Source: an uncultured Pseudomonadota bacterium
Lineage (GTDB): Bacteria; Pseudomonadota; Gammaproteobacteria; Burkholderiales; SG8-39
Direction of reading: 5' to 3'
Length of the DNA: 5,695 bases
Assembly (NCBI GenBank): GCA_903895005.1
Contig: CAITSH010000484.1
Location: forward strand, 1 to 5,695
Shown: positions 1-5,695 of the stretch, in pieces
How positions within the stretch are numbered: position 1 is the first letter of the stretch
How the letters are laid out: each line of letters opens with the position of its first letter
Notes under the pieces: generated by a model
What the model saw: only the letters and a program-made list of their open reading frames with translations
Databases searched by the model: none
What the model was told of the DNA's origin: nothing
Program-made: the position numbers and the translations under genes

Positions 1-204
1 GCCGAGTTCGTCAATTTCCCGCTCAAGATCAGCGACCTCGAGTTCAAGCTGAGCGAGACAGATATGCGCAACCTGCGGCGCCTTGTGAAGATGGGGCAGG
101 GTGACAGCCTGGATGATGCGTTTCGCTCCGCGGTGATGACCTGGTACACGCGTACCCGGACCCCGCAGATCGTCCCCGAATCGCTTGATATTGACGCGGA
201 ATAA
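1..204 (+). CDS. C-terminal fragment of an unrecognised protein
   Basis: Frame 1 is open from the window edge to a TAA at 202-204 and gives the last 67 residues of a protein that starts outside the window. The sequence is charged and soluble-looking, with no membrane segment. It contains a probable helix around LSETDMRNLRRLVKMGQG followed by a second helical stretch with DDAFRSAVMTWYTRTRTP, and ends in an acidic tail (ESLDIDAE). I do not recognise the family and assign no function. The stop lies only 5 bases before the ATG of the RidA-like gene, and the end of this gene supplies that gene's ribosome site, so the two are probably co-transcribed and perhaps translationally coupled. Coding is supported by the open frame, the operon-like spacing and the lack of a better frame here; a minus-strand open frame over the same bases looks like a shadow. 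Confidence 0.7.
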   Translation, partial: AEFVNFPLKISDLEFKLSETDMRNLRRLVKMGQGDSLDDAFRSAVMTWYTRTRTPQIVPESLDIDAE

Positions 205-209
205 GGGCC

Positions 210-626
210 ATGGAACGCAAGAATATCCATCCCGACACGCTGTTCAAGCGCGTTGTCGACGGACACTTGCTCTACGCCCCGGTTGTGACGGTGAAGGCCG
301 GGGGCACATTTGTGTTTGTGTCAGGATTACTGGCGCGGGATAAGGCCGGGAATGTCATCCACAAGAACGACATGGGTGCCCAGATAAAGCAGGTGGGCAT
401 CAATCTCAAGCTCGCGCTCGAGAGTGCCGGTGCGACGCTGGACGATCTGGTGCGCACCTGCACTTTCACCACAGATATCGACGAGTTTTTCCGCCATGCC
501 GATGCGCGGCAGGCGTTTCTCGGTGCTGCGCTTCCGACCAGCACGACGATTGAGGTCAAGCGTCTGTCTCATCCGGATTTCCTTGTCGAGATTGAGGCTT
601 TCGCGATCATTTCCGAGCGACGCTGA
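210..626 (+). CDS. RidA/YjgF/UK114-family protein lacking the catalytic arginine
   Basis: This 138-residue protein has the length and core pattern of the RidA (YjgF/YER057c/UK114) family, which forms trimers in the cytosol. Visible family features are the strand ending in FVSGLLARD (35-44), the helix QIKQVGINLKLALESAGA (58-75), the following DDLVRTCTFTTDIDEF segment, and the C-terminal TTIEVKRL plus VEIEAFAI strands. In E. coli RidA, Arg105 in the ARSCVEVARLP segment binds the substrate carboxylate during hydrolysis of enamine/imine intermediates. The aligned stretch here is P-T-S-T-T-I-E-V-K-R-L, which puts Ser111 at the Arg position. The Glu matching E. coli Glu120 is kept (Glu127). Loss of the Arg is known for the Rid4-Rid7 groups, so ordinary 2-aminoacrylate deaminase activity is unlikely and the substrate is unknown. 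A purine-rich GGAATAAGGG run precedes the ATG, 5 bases after the upstream stop. Confidence 0.9.
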   Translation: MERKNIHPDTLFKRVVDGHLLYAPVVTVKAGGTFVFVSGLLARDKAGNVIHKNDMGAQIKQVGINLKLALESAGATLDDLVRTCTFTTDIDEFFRHADARQAFLGAALPTSTTIEVKRLSHPDFLVEIEAFAIISERR

Positions 627-647
627 CAGGCTCCCGTAAGGTTCGGC

Positions 648-744
648 GCGCCAAGATAGCGCCACATCGTTGACGCGCAGCGCAACGTGACAAATCCGCC
701 TCTTCCCCTGTAACCTTCGGACTCGAATTAGCGCCATCTGGCGC
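648..744. promoter_or_regulatory. Repeated GCGCCA half-sites, possible operator
   Basis: GCGCCA occurs at 648-653 and 659-664, direct copies exactly 11 bases apart, and again at 731-736, where it faces an inverted copy TGGCGC at 739-744 across a 2-base spacer. The last pair forms a dyad overlapping the likely 5' leader, about 16 bases before the kinase start. The layout could be a binding site for a regulator, or the dyad could form a short RNA hairpin close to the ribosome site. In a GC-rich genome such words also arise by chance. Confidence 0.2.
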
Positions 745-750
745 GCAAAG

Positions 751-756
751 GGGGAG
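751..756 (+). promoter_or_regulatory. Ribosome binding site of the kinase gene
   Basis: GGGGAG lies 3 bases before GTG 760 and 6 bases before a second in-frame GTG at 763. The 6-base spacing is closer to normal, so translation may really begin at 763 and the protein be one residue shorter. No ATG is available nearby in this frame. Confidence 0.6.
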
Positions 757-759
757 AAG

Positions 760-2052
<1,293 letters not shown>

Positions 2053-2063
2053 ACCAGGGGCGA

Positions 2064-2100
2064 TACCCGGAAAGCCGCGCGGGGCGTGGCTTTCCGGGTG
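2064..2100. terminator. Long hairpin between convergent genes
   Basis: ACCCGGAAAGCC at 2065-2076 is the perfect reverse complement of 2088-2099. Pairing extends outward by one U-G wobble and inward through 2077-2080 with 2084-2087, giving 17 consecutive pairs (two wobbles) closed by a GGG loop. It begins 11 bases after the kinase stop and ends 14 bases before the stop of the minus-strand GlcG-like gene, the place for a shared bidirectional terminator. Neither side carries a T-run, so it is not a textbook intrinsic terminator; it may act by blocking read-through or protecting 3' ends. Confidence 0.6.
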
Positions 2101-2113
2101 GATGATTGACGGC

Positions 2114-2599
2114 TTAGTTGAGCCCCTTCGCGATTTTATCGATACCAACCTGGGCGCAAGCGGTGTCTTTCTCGCCGCCGGGCGCGCCGGAAATGCCGAT
2201 GGCGCCAACCAGTTCCTTGCCGGCAAAGACGGGTAATGCGCCGTCAAGGGTGGTGATTTTTTCCAGTTGCATGAAGCCGGCAAGGCCGGGCTGGGTGCGT
2301 TTGGCCATTTCCGCGGATGGGGCGCGCGTGGTGAACGAGGTATAGGCTTTGCGCAGGCTGTTTTCTATGGTGTGCGGGTTGACGCCGTCATCGCTGAGCA
2401 CGACCGCTGTGCGGGCGTGGCGGTTGAGTACGGTGATGGTGACCTTGTAGCCGTCGGCGCGGCATTTTTCGAGCGCTGCCGTGGCCATTTCCATGACGGC
2501 GTTGAGAGACAGGCTGCGCTCGGTGACAAGCGCCTGGGCTCCGGCGGTCAGCGGGAGCAGGGCGGCCGAGGCCGCCAGAACGAGCAAAGACTTTTTCAT
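2114..2599 (-). CDS. Secreted GlcG/HbpS-family (heme-binding-like) protein
   Basis: This 161-residue protein begins with a clear Sec signal peptide: KK at 2-3, a hydrophobic core LLVLAASAALLPL, and an AQA site, with predicted cleavage after residue 23. The mature part is the GlcG/HbpS fold (DUF336). The family pattern is visible as TITVLNRHARTAVVLSDDG (54-72) and, near the C-terminus, the hallmark GKELVGAIGISGAPGGEKD (127-145) followed by CAQVGIDKI. HbpS of Streptomyces binds heme outside the cell, and GlcG sits in glycolate operons, but many members have no known role; function here is unassigned and heme binding is only a family-based possibility. The mature protein has two Cys (46 and 148) that could pair in the periplasm. 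The ATG is secure because a full AAGGAGG lies 6 bases upstream. It lies downstream of the VOC gene on the same strand, after a 99-base gap, and ends convergently with the kinase gene. Confidence 0.92.
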   Translation of the reverse strand: MKKSLLVLAASAALLPLTAGAQALVTERSLSLNAVMEMATAALEKCRADGYKVTITVLNRHARTAVVLSDDGVNPHTIENSLRKAYTSFTTRAPSAEMAKRTQPGLAGFMQLEKITTLDGALPVFAGKELVGAIGISGAPGGEKDTACAQVGIDKIAKGLN

Positions 2600-2605
2600 G
2601 TGAAT

Positions 2606-2612
2606 CCTCCTT
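2606..2612 (-). promoter_or_regulatory. Strong ribosome binding site of the GlcG-like gene
   Basis: Read on the minus strand this is AAGGAGG followed by the 6-base spacer ATTCAC and then ATG. It is a near-perfect Shine-Dalgarno sequence, fixes the start at the signal-peptide Met, and shows that the gene does not depend on translational coupling. Confidence 0.85.
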
Positions 2613-2620
2613 GGGTTGGT

Positions 2621-2640
2621 ACCCGGGCTACCAGCCGGGT
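2621..2640. repeat. Small inverted repeat in the leader of the GlcG-like gene
   Basis: ACCCGGGCT (2621-2629) faces AGCCGGGT (2633-2640), pairing as a stem with one bulged base and an ACC loop. It lies 8 bases upstream of the Shine-Dalgarno sequence, so in the minus-strand transcript it would be a leader hairpin near the ribosome site. No T-run follows, so a terminator is unlikely. Confidence 0.35.
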
Positions 2641-2643
2641 TGC

Positions 2644-2657
2644 AGGGAGTATTCCCT
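2644..2657 (-). promoter_or_regulatory. Near-perfect palindrome, possible operator over a -10-like word
   Basis: AGGGAGTATTCCCT is a 14-base palindrome with one imperfect central pair. On the minus strand it contains AATACT, a fair -10 match (four of six), about 50 bases before the GlcG-like ATG. No good -35 lies 17-18 bases further upstream. A palindrome over a weak promoter would suit a repressor or activator-dependent start, but this is inference. Confidence 0.25.
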
Positions 2658-2680
2658 AAATCGGACCGGGCTGCTCTGAA

Positions 2681-2699
2681 AGCCCAGCCAGGCCGGGCT
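2681..2699 (-). terminator. Possible weak terminator of the VOC gene
   Basis: On the minus strand, starting at the last base of the VOC stop codon, AGCCCGGCC pairs with GGCTGGGCT, giving an 8-pair stem with one G-U wobble and a 3-base loop. Only TTT follows before the run breaks, so termination is probably partial and some transcripts may continue into the GlcG-like gene. Confidence 0.4.
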
Positions 2700-3226
2700 C
2701 AGGCTTTCTTGTGCACGAAGCCCGCGGACGCCGGCGGGCGCTTGGTGACGTTCCACTCTGCGAGCATGGGCTCCTTGAGTTCGTCCAGTTTGCGCAGTTC
2801 CGCGGGCGCGTCGACATTGCAGGTGAGTTCAAGGCGGTTGCCGCTGGGGTCGAAAAAATAGATCGACTTGAAAATGGTGTGGTCGGTCGGCCCGATGACG
2901 CTGCAGCCGGCTTTTTCCAGGCGCGCCTTGTAGAACTGAAGGGCGGCCTCATCGTCCACGCGCAGCGCCAGGTGCTGGACCCATTCAGGGGTGTTGCGGT
3001 CACGGTCCATGGGCGCGGCTTCGGGCAGTTCAAAAAAGGCCACGCAACTGCCGTCACCCATTTCAAAAAAGATGTGCATGTAGGGCGAGAACTCGCCGGT
3101 GCTCGGCACATTGTTTTCGGCCATCGCCATCGAGAACTTCAGGTCCAGGACCTTGGTGTAGAAATCGACGGTTTGTTGCGCGTCCTTGCAGCGGTAGGCG
3201 GCGTGATGCAGCGACTGTATGGGCAT
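2699..3226 (-). CDS. VOC-superfamily (glyoxalase/dioxygenase fold) protein
   Basis: This 175-residue protein shows two beta-alpha-beta-beta-beta modules typical of the vicinal oxygen chelate superfamily. The first runs from about 4-69 (HHAAYRCKD, VDFYTKVLDL, CVAFFELPE) and the second from about 82-136 (WVQHLALRVDD, ARLEKAGC, IYFFDPSGNRLELTC). The four positions that bind a divalent metal in glyoxalase I-like members are filled by His8, Glu66, His85 and Glu133, so a metal-dependent enzyme is likely. The substrate cannot be read: glyoxalase, epimerase, lyase and dioxygenase members share the fold. A polar tail of about 40 residues follows the second module. I chose the ATG at 3226 because AGGAGG lies 4 bases upstream and the VOC fold starts at once. 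The frame stays open to an ATG at 3316, but the extra 30 residues are translated tandem repeat (STRTPGHQNTRTPG) without family character. Confidence 0.9.
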   Translation of the reverse strand: MPIQSLHHAAYRCKDAQQTVDFYTKVLDLKFSMAMAENNVPSTGEFSPYMHIFFEMGDGSCVAFFELPEAAPMDRDRNTPEWVQHLALRVDDEAALQFYKARLEKAGCSVIGPTDHTIFKSIYFFDPSGNRLELTCNVDAPAELRKLDELKEPMLAEWNVTKRPPASAGFVHKKA

Positions 3227-3230
3227 GTTT

Positions 3231-3236
3231 CCTCCT
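3231..3236 (-). promoter_or_regulatory. Ribosome binding site of the VOC gene
   Basis: The minus strand reads AGGAGG, then AAAC, then ATG. This fixes the VOC start at 3226 rather than the upstream in-frame ATG at 3316. Four bases of the site (3233-3236) belong to the adjoining 8-bp tandem repeat. Confidence 0.8.
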
Positions 3237-3296
3237 GGTGTTCTGGTGTTCTGGTGTCCTGGTGTTCTAGTGCTCCAATGTCCTGGAATTCTGGCG
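3233..3296. repeat. Array of eight 8-bp tandem repeats upstream of the VOC gene
   Basis: From 3233 the plus strand reads in 8-base steps: TCCTGGTG, TTCTGGTG, TTCTGGTG, TCCTGGTG, TTCTAGTG, CTCCAATG, TCCTGGAA, TTCTGGCG. The consensus is TYCTGGTG; the four units nearest the gene are nearly identical and the distal ones are decayed, with CTCCAATG the most diverged. The array fills the leader of the VOC gene and its proximal unit forms part of the Shine-Dalgarno sequence. Such short arrays can change copy number by slipped-strand replication, which here would alter the distance from any upstream promoter to the ribosome site. As 8 is not a multiple of 3, a change would also shift any frame read through it. 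Confidence 0.85.
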
Positions 3297-3387
3297 GTGT
3301 GTGGCCCCGTCCCCATTTGTCATCTTGGACTGTTGACTCCGGACGTCCCGCGTATGCCTTCATGGTAGTTTAAAGTCGGCATGCACG

Positions 3388-3406
3388 CATCCGACCGTGA
3401 CGGATG
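3388..3406. repeat. Short inverted repeat in the gap upstream of the VOC gene
   Basis: CATCCG (3388-3393) and CGGATG (3401-3406) form a 6-bp stem around a 7-base loop. It sits 8 bases from a second, stronger hairpin. Together they lie between the M16 peptidase stop and the octamer array. It may be part of a termination region or a regulator site; the sequence does not decide. Confidence 0.35.
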
Positions 3407-3414
3407 TAAACGCC

Positions 3415-3434
3415 TGCCGCCGGAAACGGCGGCA
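3415..3434 (-). terminator. GC-rich hairpin downstream of the M16 peptidase gene
   Basis: TGCCGCCG (3415-3422) pairs perfectly with CGGCGGCA (3427-3434) across a 4-base loop, which reads GAAA on the plus strand and TTTC on the minus strand. It lies 63 bases past the peptidase stop on the minus strand. The minus transcript continues GGCGTTTACA, so the T-run is only three bases and the terminator is at best weak. The word CCGGAAACG within the hairpin recurs at 3453-3461. The remainder of the 3297-3496 gap shows no gene and no convincing minus-strand promoter. Confidence 0.4.
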
Positions 3435-3496
3435 TAGTGCGAGGGGCATCGCCCGGAAACGACCGCCTGGTGCGGGTTTTCAGGCTGAAATTGGCC

Positions 3497-5695
3497 TTAT
3501 TTTGATGCCGTTGCCGCCCCCGCCTTGGCGAAATCGCCGGCCTTCACCGAGCTGAGCCGGCTGAAGTCCAGGTGGCGCTTGAGCGCGGCGAGAATCGACT
3601 CGGGCGTCAGCGCTGCGATCTTGGTGTCAAAATCGGCGTCCCATTGCATGGTTCTGTTGAGGACGACATAGCTTGCGAGGCGCGACGCGAGGGCGCCGTC
3701 CTGGCCGCGTGCGCCGCGGCGCGCCTGCAGGTAACCCGCCTTGGCGTTCTCGACTTCTTCGCGGGTGAAGCCCTCGCGCATCGCGCGCTCGAGCTCTTCT
3801 TTTGCGGCGGCTTCGACCCGTGCTCGGTTCTGCGGGGCGTAGATCGCCGAAACGCTGAACTCGCCGCGCTCATCAAAGGCACTGGCCGAAAGCGATGAGC
3901 CCACGCTGTAGGAGAGGCCCTCCTTTTCGCGAATGCGCCGCCACAGGCGCGAATCAGCCGAGCCACCCAACAGGTAATTGCCGATGATCAGCGCGACGTA
4001 GTCCGGATGGTCGTCGCGCAGTTTCAGGCTCATGCTCGCGCGCAGCACTGCATTGGCCTTGTCCGGTGTCTCGATCGACTGGTCGATCGGTGCTACGGCG
4101 ATGAACGGCCCCGGAATCCGCGTATAGGGCTTGGGGCTTTTCCAGTCGGCGAACAGTTGCTGCGCCAGCTTGGTGATCTCCTCCGGGTCGAAATCGCCGA
4201 CCACGGACAACTCGCTGTCCGATGCACCGTAAAAATCCTGGTAGCACTTTTTGACCTCGTCGAGCTTGAGCGCCTTGAGTCGCTCGAGGCGCTCGTCCAG
4301 GGTCGCGATATAAAACCAGTGCGACGACGGGTAGGGTGACATGTGGCGTCCGAGCAGCAGCCCGGCCCGCGCGCCCGGTTCGCTGCGCTGGGTTTCGATC
4401 GCAGACAAAGAGGCGAGCTTGAGTTGCTCGAACTCCTTTTCCGGGAAGGACGGCTGGCGCAACACTTCTGCCACCAGCTTGAGGGTTTCGGGCAGGTTGG
4501 CACGCACGGTTTCGACCGATGCGCCTTCGCCGCCTATGCCGACCTGGGCGCGCAGCTTGTCAAAGGCGTCGCGCAATTCCTCGCGCGAGCGCTTTTGCGT
4601 GCCGCGCATGAGCATTGCGCTGGCGATGCCGCAGGCGGTGGCGCGGTTTTCCTTGCTTCGCTCATCCCCCCAGCGCAGGCCCAGCGCCGCGATGACGGTG
4701 CCGCCGCGGGTTTTCTTGGGCAGCATGACGAGTTTCATGCCGCCGGGCAGCGTGCGGCGGATCAGGCGTTGCTCGATGTTTGCCGGCGTCGGGTCGAAGG
4801 CGTCGCCTGCGGCAACCTCCGGATTGCCCTTGTAGTCCCTGAGCGCAAGCGCCAGGTCCGGCACGGCCGGAATTTCGGCGCGGTCCGGGGTGGCGGTCGG
4901 GATGAACACACCGAGCGTGCGGTTGCTCGCCTTGAGGTATCGAGTCGCGGCCTGCTGCACCTCGGCCAGGGTGGCCTGCTTGACGCGGTCGCGATGCAGG
5001 AACAGCAGGCGCCAGTCGCCGATGGCGATGTACTCGGTGATCGAGGTCGAGAGCGAGCGTGTGTTGGCGAGCATGTTCTCGACTTCGTTGAGCAGTCGCG
5101 TGCGTGCGCGCTCGAGCTCGTCGGCGGTGATCGGCTCTGCGGCGACGTTTTCCAGAGTCTTGAGCAGCGCTTCGCGCGCGGTATCGAGCGACATGTCCGG
5201 GCGCAGGCTCGCCCCGAAGCTGGCGTAGCCGGCTTCGCGCTGCTGGCGCTCGAAACCCCAGATCGAGGTGGCGAGCTTGGTGTCGACCAGGGCCTTGTGC
5301 AGCCGGCCGCCCGGAACGTTGCTGATGACGGCGGTGAAAAGGTCGATGGCGGCGTAGTCGGTCGCAGCGCCCGGCGCGATGTGATACAGCGCCGAGACGA
5401 TTTGCACGTCGCCCGCGCGGCGCAGCGTCACGCTGCGCTCGCCGTCCTGCACTGGCTCCACGGTGTAGGTCTTTTGCAGCGTGCGCGCCGGTTTGGGGAT
5501 GGGGCCGAAATGCTTTGCGACCATGGCGAGCGTCTGCGCCTCTTCAAACTTGCCGGCGATGACCAGCACGGCGTTGTCGGGCTGGTAGTAGTGGCGGTAA
5601 AAGGCCTGCAGTCGCTCGATCGGCACGTTTTCGATGTCCGAGCGCGCCCCTATCGTGGAGCGGCCATAGCCGTGCCAGATAAAGGCCGATGCGGC
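3497..5695 (-). CDS. M16 (pitrilysin/insulinase) family peptidase, N-terminus beyond the window
   Basis: The frame is open from the window edge to a TAA at 3497-3499, giving the last 732 residues; a GTG at 5626 is internal, since the family pattern continues upstream of it (HGYGRSTIGARSDIENVP at fragment residues 8-25). Next comes the first C-terminal-type M16 domain (about 25-215, beginning FYRHYYQPDNAVLVIAGKF), then a second M16 pair at about 305-660. In the second N-like domain the HxxEH-equivalent region reads GIASAMLMRGT (356-366), so it is catalytically dead, as is usual for the second half of two-lobed M16 enzymes. The last domain keeps the Arg/Tyr substrate-binding motif REKEGLSYS (Arg589, Tyr596). 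The active HxxEH zinc site and any signal peptide must lie in the missing part, probably 150-200 residues if total length is near the usual 900. Role inferred: ATP-independent zinc protease of peptides, commonly periplasmic in proteobacteria. The stop lies 200 bases before the octamer array. Confidence 0.93.
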   Translation of the reverse strand, partial: AASAFIWHGYGRSTIGARSDIENVPIERLQAFYRHYYQPDNAVLVIAGKFEEAQTLAMVAKHFGPIPKPARTLQKTYTVEPVQDGERSVTLRRAGDVQIVSALYHIAPGAATDYAAIDLFTAVISNVPGGRLHKALVDTKLATSIWGFERQQREAGYASFGASLRPDMSLDTAREALLKTLENVAAEPITADELERARTRLLNEVENMLANTRSLSTSITEYIAIGDWRLLFLHRDRVKQATLAEVQQAATRYLKASNRTLGVFIPTATPDRAEIPAVPDLALALRDYKGNPEVAAGDAFDPTPANIEQRLIRRTLPGGMKLVMLPKKTRGGTVIAALGLRWGDERSKENRATACGIASAMLMRGTQKRSREELRDAFDKLRAQVGIGGEGASVETVRANLPETLKLVAEVLRQPSFPEKEFEQLKLASLSAIETQRSEPGARAGLLLGRHMSPYPSSHWFYIATLDERLERLKALKLDEVKKCYQDFYGASDSELSVVGDFDPEEITKLAQQLFADWKSPKPYTRIPGPFIAVAPIDQSIETPDKANAVLRASMSLKLRDDHPDYVALIIGNYLLGGSADSRLWRRIREKEGLSYSVGSSLSASAFDERGEFSVSAIYAPQNRARVEAAAKEELERAMREGFTREEVENAKAGYLQARRGARGQDGALASRLASYVVLNRTMQWDADFDTKIAALTPESILAALKRHLDFSRLSSVKAGDFAKAGAATASK

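Larger units (their letters stand above)
627..759 (+). promoter_or_regulatory. Gap before the kinase gene with a weak candidate promoter
   Basis: This 133-base gap separates the RidA-like gene from the kinase gene and has no good coding frame. The best sigma70-like pair I can find is GTGACA at 687-692 and TAACCT at 711-716, spaced 18 bases. The -35 matches five of six consensus bases but the -10 only three, so this is a guess. TTGACG at 670-675 is another -35-like word, without a convincing -10. I see no U-tract terminator after the RidA-like stop, so read-through from the upstream pair is possible. Confidence 0.25.

Noticed and set aside
645..652. GGCGCGCC palindrome after the RidA-like gene
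   Set aside because: An 8-base GC palindrome is expected by chance in GC-rich DNA and has no stable stem or T-run to act as a terminator.
3333..3358. TTGACT followed by TATGCC on the plus strand as a promoter
   Set aside because: The spacing is only 14 bases and there is no plus-strand gene downstream for it to serve.
2711..3373. A 220-residue plus-strand open frame across the VOC gene and the octamer array
   Set aside because: It is antisense to a clear VOC protein with metal ligands and a strong ribosome site, lacks any recognisable domain, and runs through non-coding repeats.
3447..3485. Possible hairpin and GGGTTTT run on the plus strand just past the M16 stop
   Set aside because: The stems are only 4-5 bp and the T-run is on the strand with no gene to terminate.
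4341..4835. A 164-residue plus-strand open frame inside the M16 peptidase gene
   Set aside because: It is Ser/Arg-rich low-complexity sequence antisense to conserved M16 sequence, so a shadow.
5624..5626. GTG as the start of the M16 protein
   Set aside because: The frame stays open to the window edge and the upstream residues (HGYGRSTIGARSDIENVP) are typical M16 sequence, so the codon is an internal Val.

Overview
The window is GC-rich, double-stranded bacterial chromosome with tightly packed genes. Gene content (RidA-family protein, soluble Ser/Thr kinase, secreted GlcG/HbpS-type protein, VOC protein, M16 protease), strong AGGAGG ribosome sites and frequent GTG starts suggest a proteobacterium, most likely a beta- or gammaproteobacterium. 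That placement is an inference from style and protein flavour, not from a marker gene. I see no rRNA, tRNA, CRISPR array, transposase, phage gene or origin.

Left half (1-2052), plus strand. The C-terminal end of an unrecognised protein (1-204) is followed after 5 bases by a RidA/YjgF-family gene (210-626), so the two are probably co-transcribed. The RidA-like protein has Ser where true imine deaminases have the catalytic Arg. A 133-base gap holding a weak candidate promoter and repeated GCGCCA half-sites leads to a 430-residue Hanks-type Ser/Thr kinase fused to a C-terminal cyclic-nucleotide-binding domain (760-2052). Both the kinase catalytic residues and the Glu/Arg of the phosphate-binding cassette are intact.

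Middle (2053-3226). A long hairpin (2064-2100) separates the kinase from convergent minus-strand genes: a secreted GlcG/HbpS-family protein (2114-2599) and, upstream of it, a VOC/glyoxalase-fold protein (2699-3226). Small palindromes lie in the gap between those two. Directly upstream of the VOC gene is an array of eight 8-bp tandem repeats (3233-3296) whose last-read unit runs into the Shine-Dalgarno sequence.

Right half (3227-5695). A 270-base gap with the repeat array and two hairpins separates the VOC gene from a large minus-strand M16 (pitrilysin/insulinase) peptidase. It is cut by the window edge so that its N-terminus, including the HxxEH zinc site, is missing.

No single pathway joins these genes. 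The minus-strand genes share direction, but gaps, hairpins and individual ribosome sites argue for largely separate units. The observations most worth following are the kinase-CNB fusion and the octamer array before the VOC gene.
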